NCBI RefSeq assembly: GCF_009725165.1
Contig: NZ_WNZW01000001.1
Location: 1,116,001-1,180,000 of the forward strand
Direction: 5' to 3'
DNA: 64,000 nt
Source of the DNA: Paenibacillus woosongensis
GTDB lineage: Bacteria > Bacillota > Bacilli > Paenibacillales > Paenibacillaceae
In this document: positions 24,249-33,176 of the stretch, in pieces
How the letters are laid out: each line of letters opens with the position of its first letter
Position numbering within the stretch: position 1 is the stretch's first letter
Made by a program: the position numbers and the translations under genes
Notes under the pieces: model-generated
Databases searched by the model: none
The model's input: the letters and a program-made list of their open reading frames with translations, nothing else
Told to the model about the DNA's origin: nothing

Positions 24249-25673
24249 TCAAACTTCAATGCTTTTAGCATGTTTCTTGCGATAATCGGAAGGAGAATCG
24301 TGATATCTTTTTTTGAATAAATTCCGAAAATAGGGGTAATCCGAATAACCGATCTCTAATGCGATATCCATAATTTTTTTATCCGTTGCCACAATTAACT
24401 CTTTTGCAGTCTCTAGCCTTCTGTTGGTCAAATATTGAATGAAATTAATACCCACTTTCTGCTTGAACATTCTGCTTAGCGTGACGGGATGAACGCCCAC
24501 CATTTCTGCAACCGCTTCCAAATTTATGTTAAGATCTTTGGAGGATTCTATAATATAAAAGGCTTTGTCAAACCACTGGGTCTGCTCCCCCATGTCTTGC
24601 TCAACTTCAATTCTTATCCATTCCTGAAGGCTGCGAATCACTAGCGATTTCATGTGGTGACGTAAATGTGTAAAGGTAACATGCTTGGCAACCCAGCTCA
24701 TCCAATAATGAAGCAAATCATCATCCACCACGATCAATTTCGGTTTCGTAAATCCTTCATCAAGAATGGCAAGCAAATAGGCAGATTCTTTGATTAGCAT
24801 TCGATAGGGGATTTTTTCTATCACGGAAAACCATTCGTTCAAATAACATTGAACCTGCTCCATATTGTTATTTCTAGCTTCATCAAGCATCCGGTTTCGC
24901 AAAGACGCTAGCTGGTGCATCTTATCCCGGTCATCATGAAGCGATAATTGATCCAGTGCCGATACTTCAAAAAATCTCAATTGTATGCTTTTTTCGTACT
25001 GCATTTGCAATTGTTCAAAAAAATCTTCCTTTTCCCTGAAAATAGGCGTTCCATCCAGCTCATCACTAATTATACAATCCCCTTTGATGATATCGTTGAT
25101 ACTATAGGAGAATATAATTGGCGCTGACGAGACCTTGCCGCTTTCATTATTCAAAGATAGAGAATCCATTTTCAATTGCAGCTTTTTGGGGATACGTTCA
25201 TCGAACCAGAAGCTTACCTGCTTTGGAATGATCTGAACATCCTGAAATGAAAACGCAGAAACCATGGATTTCATAAAACACACTTGAATTTCTTGTAGAA
25301 ATCGTTCAACTTGGTGATGTTCAATTTTATGAATAGTCTCTTTAAGCTCTTTACGATTGACTGGCTTTAGCATGTAATCCAGGGCACCGAAGTGAAGAGC
25401 CTTCTTCGCATATTCAAAATCATCGTACCCTGATATAATGATCACATAAATTTGAGAAAAGTTCTCTTTAATCCATTGCAGCATGTCGAGGCCATTTATG
25501 ATGGGCATTCTTATATCAAGCAGAACAACGTCCGGGCGAATGAATTGAATCTCCTGAACGGCTTGTTGACCAAATCCAACGTCAAACACCTCAATGTCAG
25601 GAAATAATGCGTACAGCTTCTGTATGATGCTGGTCCGAACTTCCTTTTCATCATCAACAACGCAAATTCTCAT
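24249..25673 (-). CDS. YesN-type response regulator (REC + AraC HTH)
   Basis: About 474 residues. The receiver domain has the acidic pocket VVDDEKEV, phospho-acceptor D53 in LLDIRMP and the lysine of LKPVNR. A long middle region follows, then an AraC-type double helix-turn-helix at the C-terminus (VAEMVGVHPVTLSRMFKQKV, DIALEIGYSDYPYFRNLFKK). It should activate carbohydrate genes when phosphorylated by the divergent kinase. ATG at 25673 has AAAGGAG 9 bp upstream and is preferred to TTG at 25682. Confidence 0.92.
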   Translation of the reverse strand: MRICVVDDEKEVRTSIIQKLYALFPDIEVFDVGFGQQAVQEIQFIRPDVVLLDIRMPIINGLDMLQWIKENFSQIYVIIISGYDDFEYAKKALHFGALDYMLKPVNRKELKETIHKIEHHQVERFLQEIQVCFMKSMVSAFSFQDVQIIPKQVSFWFDERIPKKLQLKMDSLSLNNESGKVSSAPIIFSYSINDIIKGDCIISDELDGTPIFREKEDFFEQLQMQYEKSIQLRFFEVSALDQLSLHDDRDKMHQLASLRNRMLDEARNNNMEQVQCYLNEWFSVIEKIPYRMLIKESAYLLAILDEGFTKPKLIVVDDDLLHYWMSWVAKHVTFTHLRHHMKSLVIRSLQEWIRIEVEQDMGEQTQWFDKAFYIIESSKDLNINLEAVAEMVGVHPVTLSRMFKQKVGINFIQYLTNRRLETAKELIVATDKKIMDIALEIGYSDYPYFRNLFKKRYHDSPSDYRKKHAKSIEV

Positions 25674-25738
25674 ACTAGTCAACTCCTTTCAATAACACAG
25701 CTGCAGGTTTCCATAGATCTGAAGGAGGCATTAGCATC

Positions 25739-27532
25739 GTGTCTTGTCAATCCTTAAAACGTATATTAAACCGTCTATCAATAAAATACAAACTATTTAT
25801 ATTACTCATATTCATTACTATTATTCCGATGGCTATCGTTAGCCAAAGCTCCGAATACTTTATTTTTCAAACCAGTACGCAGTATTCATCTTCCATTTCC
25901 AAGCAATATGTAAATTATGCCTCCAACGAAATAACCAGCTATTTGGATAATCTGGAGGAAGCCTTTGATAGCCTTTACACAAATAACGATTTTCAAAAGT
26001 TTTTATCCGTCCGTCCTGACCTCTTGTCTGAACAAGCGGAATATATTATGAATTTCAGACCTATTATTCAGAATTCGTTGAAATTTCATCCTGAAGTGTT
26101 AGGGGTGCTCTACCTCGACAAAATGGGGAAAGTTTATTTTGATTCCTATCAGACGCAGCTCGATTCTCAGTTCAATTTATACGAACATCCTGTTTATCGT
26201 TCCATTCTGAATACCGAAACGACGCAATTAAGCGAGCCGCATCTGCTGGATTACGTGCTGTATCCGAACGATACGGTGTTTTCGTTTATCAGACCCATCA
26301 TCAATATTAATTCAGGAACGATCGAATCATGGATTATTTTAGAAATTCAGGCGGATAAAATATTAAATTTACTGAATTACACGGACTATGAACAAGCTGG
26401 ACAATTAATTCTTTATCATCCACATACCCAAAATATGGTTACTAATAATCCTCTGGACACCAATCTCGCCCAGGATCTTTGGACAAACCTGCACAACAAA
26501 GGCGAGCAACAATTTGTATTTGAGTCAAATAACGCTGAGTACGAAGCCACATATACGCAGCTACCAAACCAGGACTGGATGCTGGTATGGATAGCCCCAC
26601 TGAGCTCCATTAAGCAAGCCGTAACGAAAAGCTACTACCTGACAATTTTAATTGGATCAGCCAGCTTGGCCATTGCATTATCCATTGGTTTTTCAATATT
26701 AAACGGTATTTTACGTCCGCTATATTTTCTCAAAAAAGGGATGCAAAGTCTGGGAAGGGGACAATACGTTCCGATAAAATTGAAGGAAAGACACGATGAA
26801 ATCGGCTTTTTGATTCATAGCTATAATCAAATGCTGGAAAAACTCAATAAGATGGAACAAGAAGTCTACCATTCCAAATTAAAAGAAAAGGAACGTGAGC
26901 TGCTTCAGCTGCAGGCCCAAATTAACCCCCATTTTCTGTATAACACTTTGGAGGCTATCGACTCTTATGCTACCAGAAATAATGGTGAGGCCATTGAAGA
27001 TATGATTCAGGCTGTATCCAAAATGATGCGATATAGCATTAGAAAAGATGGCGGATGGGCTCCATTGCAAGAGGAAATTTCGTATATTCAGCATTTTTTG
27101 ACGATTCACTATTATCGAAATGGACAGAAGGTAAATACTTCTTTTAACATCGACCCACTAGCGATGAATCAAATTGTTATGAAACAAATTATTCAGCCCT
27201 TTGTAGAAAACTCCCTGAAATATGGCTGGAATCCCAATATGAGTAGCGCCGAATTTAAACTGTCCTTAACAGTAAAAGTCATTGATAACGGACTTCATAT
27301 TACGATTTCCGATACAGGAACAGGTATGAGCAAGGATGTGCTCGAACCGGTACAGGGATTGCTACAGAGCAAGGGGAAGCACATTGATGCATTTTTTAAC
27401 ATTCACACGGGTATATTGAACGTATATCGTAGATTTATTCTTGCATATGGTGAAGATGCATATTTCCAGATTGAAAGTGCCCGCGGTAAGGGAACAAAAG
27501 TCGAATTTCATATTCCACTAAAAGAAAACTGA
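25739..27532 (+). CDS. YesM-type sensor histidine kinase
   Basis: 597 residues. Transmembrane segment 1 lies near residues 18-36 and segment 2 near 298-320; between them is an extracellular sensor of about 260 residues. HAMP follows, then the His_kinase signature QAQINPHFLYNTLEAID with likely phospho-acceptor H398, and an HATPase domain (PFVENSLKYG, SDTGTGM). It starts with GTG, preceded by GAAGGAGG. It is divergent from its regulator, with only 65 bp between start codons, unlike the usual kinase-regulator operon order. It probably senses a carbohydrate, alone or through the solute-binding protein. Confidence 0.93.
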   Translation: MSCQSLKRILNRLSIKYKLFILLIFITIIPMAIVSQSSEYFIFQTSTQYSSSISKQYVNYASNEITSYLDNLEEAFDSLYTNNDFQKFLSVRPDLLSEQAEYIMNFRPIIQNSLKFHPEVLGVLYLDKMGKVYFDSYQTQLDSQFNLYEHPVYRSILNTETTQLSEPHLLDYVLYPNDTVFSFIRPIININSGTIESWIILEIQADKILNLLNYTDYEQAGQLILYHPHTQNMVTNNPLDTNLAQDLWTNLHNKGEQQFVFESNNAEYEATYTQLPNQDWMLVWIAPLSSIKQAVTKSYYLTILIGSASLAIALSIGFSILNGILRPLYFLKKGMQSLGRGQYVPIKLKERHDEIGFLIHSYNQMLEKLNKMEQEVYHSKLKEKERELLQLQAQINPHFLYNTLEAIDSYATRNNGEAIEDMIQAVSKMMRYSIRKDGGWAPLQEEISYIQHFLTIHYYRNGQKVNTSFNIDPLAMNQIVMKQIIQPFVENSLKYGWNPNMSSAEFKLSLTVKVIDNGLHITISDTGTGMSKDVLEPVQGLLQSKGKHIDAFFNIHTGILNVYRRFILAYGEDAYFQIESARGKGTKVEFHIPLKEN

Positions 27533-27599
27533 GTAATGATCTACTAAACAACTTTATGAATGCATACGGGCTAGTTTTATAAACCGAAACTACCCTAAG

Positions 27600-27653
27600 A
27601 ACTGCACCTCACTGTCAGATACAATTAGCAGTTAGAGGTGCAGTTTTCTTTTT
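27600..27653 (+). terminator. Terminator of the kinase gene
   Basis: AACTGCACCT and AGGTGCAGTT form a perfect 10-bp stem, followed by TTTTCTTTTT on the plus strand. It lies between convergent genes. Confidence 0.85.
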
Positions 27654-27752
27654 AAGCCAAACCCATTATATTTAACACCAAAAAAATAGTTTATACTGGC
27701 ATCGTCCAACAGTATTATAACTAGGAGTACGGCTACTCTCCCACTCTGGGTA

Positions 27753-28922
27753 TTAAACGTTTAAAATCCCGCTTTGGCGAACCGCATCGACCGCCTGCTT
27801 CAGGTTCTCTTCATCTTGAACCAACGCCATTCGTACATATCCTTCGCCTGAAGGCCCAAAGGCGCTGCCCGGCGTGATTATGACCCCAGCTTTAGTGACC
27901 ATGTCCATGACAAAATCCTCGGATGTCCCGTAATGGGAAGGAATCGACGCCCAGACGAACATCGTTGCCTCTGGCTTATCTATCTTCCATCCGAGCGCAT
28001 TCAAGCCATCGCAAAGAATATCTCTTCGCTGCTCATAAGCTTTGCGCGTCGTCTCCACACCGCTCTGATCCCCGGTTATCGCGGCAATCGCTGCTTGTTG
28101 AATTGGCAGAAACATACCATAGTCCATGTTCGACTTTAGTATCTTCAGGCGGGAGACAACCTCCTTATTTCCTACGCAAAAGCCGATTCTTGCCCCAGCC
28201 AGCCCATAGGTTTTGGACAAGGAATTAAATTCAACGCCAACCTCTTTCGCACCAGGGAAGGAGAGAAAGCTGCCGCAGCTTTTGCCATCAAACACTAGTT
28301 CACTATAAGCGTTGTCATGAAGAACGATGATATCATATTTCTTGGCAAAGGCGACCAGATCAACGTAGAAGCTATCCGGCGCCATGGCGGTAGTCGGGTT
28401 GTTCGGATAGGACACCAGCATCAGCTTGGCCTGGCGCGCTGCTTGTTCCGGAATATCCTTTAAGTTGATCACATAGCCGTTTTCTTTTTTCTGCGGCATA
28501 TAGTGAAGCTTCGCTCCGGCCAGCAGCGGGCCATCTGCAAACACTGGGTAGCAGGGATCCGGCACCAGCACGACGTCTCCCTCATCGACAATGGACAATG
28601 AAATATGCGCCAGCCCTTCCTGCGAGCCTAACAACGAGCAAACTTCCGTTTTCGGATCCAGCGCTACCTGATATCGCTCCTTATACCAGTCGCTAACCGC
28701 CTCCAATAAAGCGCTTTGATCGCTGAGAGCGTAGATATAGTTTCTTTCATCGGCAGCGGCCGTACATAAGGCTTCGATAATATGCTTGCCCGGCGGAATA
28801 TTCGGCGTGCCGATGCTCAGGTCAATCACCGTTTCGCCACGGTCCAATCTGCTGCGTTTGATATCCGATAATTTAGTGAAAATGCCTTCACCAAACCGAT
28901 CCATTCTTTTTGCGAACTGCAT
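27753..28922 (-). CDS. Pyridoxal-phosphate aminotransferase, class I/II
   Basis: 389 residues of fold type I. The PLP-binding lysine is K237 in SLSKTYGLAGARIGF, with SYPNNPTT and the HDNAYSEL aspartate region upstream. It resembles LL-diaminopimelate aminotransferase-like and PatA-type enzymes found in Bacillales. It transfers an amino group between an amino acid and a keto acid; the exact pair is not visible. It is divergent from guanine deaminase, with 238 bp between them. It is not obviously part of an operon. Confidence 0.88.
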   Translation of the reverse strand: MQFAKRMDRFGEGIFTKLSDIKRSRLDRGETVIDLSIGTPNIPPGKHIIEALCTAAADERNYIYALSDQSALLEAVSDWYKERYQVALDPKTEVCSLLGSQEGLAHISLSIVDEGDVVLVPDPCYPVFADGPLLAGAKLHYMPQKKENGYVINLKDIPEQAARQAKLMLVSYPNNPTTAMAPDSFYVDLVAFAKKYDIIVLHDNAYSELVFDGKSCGSFLSFPGAKEVGVEFNSLSKTYGLAGARIGFCVGNKEVVSRLKILKSNMDYGMFLPIQQAAIAAITGDQSGVETTRKAYEQRRDILCDGLNALGWKIDKPEATMFVWASIPSHYGTSEDFVMDMVTKAGVIITPGSAFGPSGEGYVRMALVQDEENLKQAVDAVRQSGILNV

Positions 28923-29160
28923 GTTTATTTGCTCCTTTTTGACTTCAACTCATCTTCCCGGATCTCTTTATCCTCTTGCAGGATGCTTGCCACTAATAAA
29001 AGGTTATCATAAATAGAATAGATAAGAACCATGATTTGTGGAAAAGTTCCCTACCTATGGGGAGCGCGCCGAAAATATCCGTTTTTTGATAATAGACTTC
29101 TCCTTATCCACGAATTATAATACAAAATACATTTAAAATACGCACATTAAGGCGGTATTT
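28923..29160. promoter_or_regulatory. Divergent control region of aminotransferase and guanine deaminase
   Basis: The region holds both upstream sequences. An inverted repeat (GGTTATC and GATAAGAACC) lies around 29000-29030. I looked for a purine riboswitch because of the guanine deaminase gene but did not find the conserved core. Confidence 0.3.
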
Positions 29161-30525
29161 ATGGATAATTATATGCAAGTATTTCAAGGCACTGCTTTTT
29201 CCAGCAAATCCCCCAAAGAAATTCACATCCTTAAGGATTATCTGTTTTGTATCCATGCAGACGGTGTTATAGCAAAAATCGTATCACCTGAGGATTCCGG
29301 CTATCAGCCTCTGCTGAATCGTTACCAAGGAAAGCGTAATTTTCATCGGCTGGCTGACGGCCAGTATTTCCTGCCTGGTTTTATCGATTTGCATGTGCAT
29401 GCCCCGCAATGGGCCCAGTCTGGAACGGCGCTGGACATCCCGCTCTATGACTGGCTTAATACGTATACCTTTCCGCTGGAGTCTAAATTCTCAGATCTGG
29501 ATTTTGCGAAGCAAGTGTACGACGATGTGGTAAGCACCCTTCTCGCGAACGGAACAACCACGGCGCTTTATTTTGCGACGGTACATAAAGAAGCCAGCTT
29601 GCTGTTGGCTGAAATCTGTGCCGGTAAAGGCCAGCGCGGGCTCGTCGGCAAAGTCGTCATGGATGATCCCGAGCAAAATCCGGAATTTTATCGCGACGCG
29701 GATACACGTACGGCACTCGTAGACACGGAAGAATTCATTGTAGCTGTACAGGAATTAGCCAAATCCACGAAGCAAGGCGTTTACCCGGTAGTAACGCCGC
29801 GGTTTATTCCAAGCTGCACGGACGAAGCTTTGAAAGGCCTCGGAAAATTAGCCGCCAAATATGATGCGTATGTTCAATCACACTGCAGCGAAAGCGATTG
29901 GGCGCACGGCTATGTACAGGACCGCTTCCAGAAGAACGATGCCTTTGCTATGCATGATTTCGGCCTATTGCGTGATAAATCAGTTATGGCGCATTGCAAT
30001 TTCCTCGATGATCATGACGCAGATTTATTTGCAGATACCGGAACGGCCATTGCCCATTGTCCCATCTCGAATGCGTATTTTGCCAATAGCGTCATCCCGA
30101 TCGCTCATCTTCACTCCAAAAACGTGGAAATCGGTCTCGGCTCGGATATTTCGGGAGGGTTCTCGCCTAGCCTGTACGATAACATCAGACAAGCGGTCAT
30201 CTCTTCAAGAATGCTGGAGGATGGCGTGAATACTTCCCTCCCGGCCAGTGACCGCGGCGTACCCGGATCGCGCATTACGATCCATGAGGCATTCTACCTG
30301 GCCACTGCTGGCGGCGGTGAAAGCTTAAGCCTTCCGATCGGCCGCATTGAAGAAAATTATGTCTGGGACGTACAAGTCATCGATACCAAGCTGCCATCCG
30401 CCAAACTGCCGATTTTTAATGAAAATGAAAATTTGGATGACGTGTTTCAGAAAATAATGTATCTGGTTAGGCCTGAGCATATCCGCGAAGTGTGGGTGCA
30501 GGGTGAGAAGGTGCATGCACGTTAG
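29161..30525 (+). CDS. guaD: Guanine deaminase
   Basis: 454 residues of the amidohydrolase superfamily. Converts guanine to xanthine and ammonia in purine salvage or nitrogen supply. The metal site HVH (H78, H80) is in GFIDLHVHAPQWAQ, followed by QSHCSES, MAHCNFL and GLGSDISGG. The HAPQ stretch after HVH is characteristic of guanine deaminases among amidohydrolases. AAGGCGG precedes the ATG. A nucleoside transporter is encoded 9 kb away, but no other purine genes are adjacent. Confidence 0.92.
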   Translation: MDNYMQVFQGTAFSSKSPKEIHILKDYLFCIHADGVIAKIVSPEDSGYQPLLNRYQGKRNFHRLADGQYFLPGFIDLHVHAPQWAQSGTALDIPLYDWLNTYTFPLESKFSDLDFAKQVYDDVVSTLLANGTTTALYFATVHKEASLLLAEICAGKGQRGLVGKVVMDDPEQNPEFYRDADTRTALVDTEEFIVAVQELAKSTKQGVYPVVTPRFIPSCTDEALKGLGKLAAKYDAYVQSHCSESDWAHGYVQDRFQKNDAFAMHDFGLLRDKSVMAHCNFLDDHDADLFADTGTAIAHCPISNAYFANSVIPIAHLHSKNVEIGLGSDISGGFSPSLYDNIRQAVISSRMLEDGVNTSLPASDRGVPGSRITIHEAFYLATAGGGESLSLPIGRIEENYVWDVQVIDTKLPSAKLPIFNENENLDDVFQKIMYLVRPEHIREVWVQGEKVHAR

Positions 30526-30649
30526 GCGTAAAACTCAGGGATATGCGGAGTATGTATCACAGCATTAACCTCAAATATCATATTTTGACATATTATAAAT
30601 GAATGTATATTTTTATAATAAAGAGTATTTTGTGATGGGAGAGGTGCAG

Positions 30650-32101
30650 ATGAATTCCGCTGTGTTCAAATTGATAAGCTTTTGGATCGAAAAATTACGA
30701 AAAGAATGGAACATCCCAGGAATCGCCATATCCGTGGTGCAAAAAAATCAGGTTCTGTTTTCTTCAGGTTTTGGTGAAAGAAACATAAAGGAGAGGCTTC
30801 CTGTAAATACAGAAACCTTATTCCCCATTGCTTCTTCAACAAAGCCTTTCACAGCCATGGCTCTCTCCATTTTGTTAAATGAACAGAATCTGGATTGGGA
30901 CACCCCCATTAAGCAGTACTGGCCTTCATTCCAAATGCAAGATCCTTATGCTACAGATCACTTAACTTTACGCGATATTGCCTGTCATCGATCCGGACTG
31001 CCGAGGCATGATATGCTTCTTCACAATACAACCCTCACGCGAGAACAAATTGCCGAAAGTCTCCGATTTCTCGATCCCAATCTCCCTGTCCGTTATGTGT
31101 GGCAGTATTCCAACATCATGTATATATTAATAGGCTTTTTTATCGAACAGCACACAGGAATGACTTGGGAAGAATGGGTAAAGAATAAGATCTTTGAACC
31201 GCTTGAAATGTCCTCTACTCTCTTCTCCGTCGAGGATTTACAGCATGTGGATAATTACGCGATGCCCTACACTGCCGTTGGTAATGAAATCATCGAGCTC
31301 CCACTCACCAATCTAGATACCCAAGGCCCTGCCGGGTCTATTATTTCCAATGTAGCTGATTTATCTTCCTGGCTTTCTCTACTATTAAATCAGGGACAAA
31401 CCCGTGGAGGCTCTGTTATTTCAGAAGCTCGGCTCAACGAAATGATATTTCCTCAAATTGTGGTCGGCCCTGGGGAATTCCCGGAGATTCCGTATACTTT
31501 TTACGGTTTGGGGTGGTTCGTTGAAATATACCGTGGCCGTAAACTGATCAGTCATGGAGGGAATACAGCCGGTTACAGTACTCATATCTCATTTATGCCA
31601 GACGACGATCTCGGTATCGTTATTTTAGCTAACAAGGAAGTAACCCAGCTTCCGGAATGCATCGCTTATCATATGTATGATCAAATTTTAGGCCTAGGAC
31701 CGATTGATTGGAATACAAGGTTCAAGGTTAAGAACGAGCAGCTCCACCAAGCTCTGGCCAGCATGCGCAATTCCGATTACTCCATCACCGAAATTGATGA
31801 TCCGGAACCTTCATATCCCATATCCTGTTACTTAGGGGAGTTTAACCATCCGGCCTACGGAAGTGCCGTGGTTTACGAGCGGGAAGGCTCATTATTCTTA
31901 AATTATAAAGATGCCGAGTTGCCGTTATATCACTATAATCAGAACATATTCAAAGTAGTCGACGAACGAAATGATGCCCAGTTTCTGATCGAATTTAACG
32001 TGAATGAAAATGGAAAATGTGAATGTTTGAATATGCCATTAGAACCCACGCCCGGTGTGAGTGACATTTCGTTCCACTTGGTAAAGAACAATATCATCTG
32101 A
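30650..32101 (+). CDS. Serine hydrolase of the class C beta-lactamase family
   Basis: 483 residues. The catalytic motifs of penicillin-recognising enzymes are present: S62-S-T-K65 (SxxK), YSN in QYSNIMY, and HGG in SHGGNTAGY. No signal peptide is seen, so it is probably a cytoplasmic esterase or D-aminopeptidase-like enzyme rather than a resistance enzyme. A C-terminal part of about 120 residues is extra, similar to lipocalin-like tails in this family. ATG at 30650 has GGAGAGG 5 bp upstream and is preferred to the upstream in-frame start at 30599. Confidence 0.88.
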   Translation: MNSAVFKLISFWIEKLRKEWNIPGIAISVVQKNQVLFSSGFGERNIKERLPVNTETLFPIASSTKPFTAMALSILLNEQNLDWDTPIKQYWPSFQMQDPYATDHLTLRDIACHRSGLPRHDMLLHNTTLTREQIAESLRFLDPNLPVRYVWQYSNIMYILIGFFIEQHTGMTWEEWVKNKIFEPLEMSSTLFSVEDLQHVDNYAMPYTAVGNEIIELPLTNLDTQGPAGSIISNVADLSSWLSLLLNQGQTRGGSVISEARLNEMIFPQIVVGPGEFPEIPYTFYGLGWFVEIYRGRKLISHGGNTAGYSTHISFMPDDDLGIVILANKEVTQLPECIAYHMYDQILGLGPIDWNTRFKVKNEQLHQALASMRNSDYSITEIDDPEPSYPISCYLGEFNHPAYGSAVVYEREGSLFLNYKDAELPLYHYNQNIFKVVDERNDAQFLIEFNVNENGKCECLNMPLEPTPGVSDISFHLVKNNII

Positions 32102-32160
32102 GAGAAGCATCTCTCGGATTGTTTATAAATTTGTTTTATACCGGGGCATACAACACCTAA

Positions 32161-32181
32161 AACCTCGCCTACGGCGAGGTT
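32161..32181. terminator. Hairpin between convergent genes
   Basis: AACCTCGCC and GGCGAGGTT form a 9-bp stem with a 3-nt loop between two convergent genes. Only a short TTTT follows, on the minus strand, so termination would be modest. Confidence 0.6.
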
Positions 32182-32231
32182 AGGTTAAGCGGCTGTCGTT
32201 ACCTTTAGTTCTGACGCCTTAATTTTAGCAT

Positions 32232-33017
32232 TTATATGCCACGCTTTGCTTTTTTGCAGACCAGTTTATAAGTTTTACCATACGCTTTGCCATATCGGAC
32301 GATCCGCCGGACGATGCTCTGATCCTTCAGCAGCATAAACGGGGCCGCATCCGGCTTCGTGTTCACCTCAAGAATCCATGGCTTTAGGCTGCTGTCGATG
32401 GCATAATCGAGGCCAAGCTCCTTAATGCTAGGGAATGAGCCCCGCAGCCGCTTCATGGTTCGTTGCGCAAGATCGTCCATACGGCGATATAATTCTTTAC
32501 GCTTAGCGGTTCCGGCATACTGGCGCAATACGTCATCTGTTGCATAAATCGTGCCTCCCTGGCTTCCATTCGTCACGATTTTGCGAGGATGTGCCACTCT
32601 GGAGAAAGTACCCGTCGTTTCAAAACCGCCGCCAGGCCGCCGTTGAATCATGAGCCTGATATCGAATGGACGCCCTTTATGCTTAAGCAGCCAAACCCCC
32701 TTCTGAACGACATGCCTCTTGCCCTTCATCTCCTTGCTTATCGCTTCATAGGCCCTGTCATAGGTTGCGAATTCCCGCCTGCGCTCGCCAACCTGGTATA
32801 TATATCTCCGCTTTCCGACTTTGCTCAGCTCCACCCTCATGACGCCCTTTCCCTGCGTCCCGCCATCTGGCTTCACGTAGACCATTCCGTGCTTCAAAAG
32901 CATGTCATGCAGCTGCTCCTTCGTGGCGATTCTTGTCGGCGGCATATGCTTCCGCAGCATTTTCTCCTTTCGCATAATCACGTCCTTGGTCCATTTATCC
33001 TTCTTACGAAACCTCAT
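32232..33017 (-). CDS. YheC/YheD-type ATP-grasp protein (spore coat-associated family)
   Basis: 261 residues. The sequence has the ATP-grasp features of the YheC/YheD endospore family: VKPDGGTQGKGVMRV for ATP binding, FDIRLMIQRRPGG and WILEVNTKPDAAPF near the end. Typical family members carry an extra N-terminal domain and are longer; this one is essentially the ATP-grasp part. Start at 33017 (MRFRKK) has ATGGAGGG upstream and is preferred over 33110. It is divergent from the diaminopropionate cassette 160 bp away, so a ligase role there is possible but unproven. Confidence 0.82.
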   Translation of the reverse strand: MRFRKKDKWTKDVIMRKEKMLRKHMPPTRIATKEQLHDMLLKHGMVYVKPDGGTQGKGVMRVELSKVGKRRYIYQVGERRREFATYDRAYEAISKEMKGKRHVVQKGVWLLKHKGRPFDIRLMIQRRPGGGFETTGTFSRVAHPRKIVTNGSQGGTIYATDDVLRQYAGTAKRKELYRRMDDLAQRTMKRLRGSFPSIKELGLDYAIDSSLKPWILEVNTKPDAAPFMLLKDQSIVRRIVRYGKAYGKTYKLVCKKAKRGI

Positions 33018-33176
33018 GCTATCCCTCCATTGCTCTTTTAATCCAGCATACGTTCCAAACAAAAAAAATGGTGTAGGCCGCTGTCGGCACGGGATGAAAG
33101 GATTTGCCATATGCTTAATTGACTAGCAGTTGGAAGAGCTGCGTCCACTACTATGTTTAGGAGGCTTAATAGCGAT

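Noticed and set aside
29010..29160. Purine riboswitch before guanine deaminase
   Set aside because: The conserved TATAAT...GTTTCTACC...core and its paired loops are not present.
33153..33176. Upstream start of the PaaK-like gene
   Set aside because: The best ribosome site AGGAGG lies inside this stretch, so translation more likely starts at 33177.
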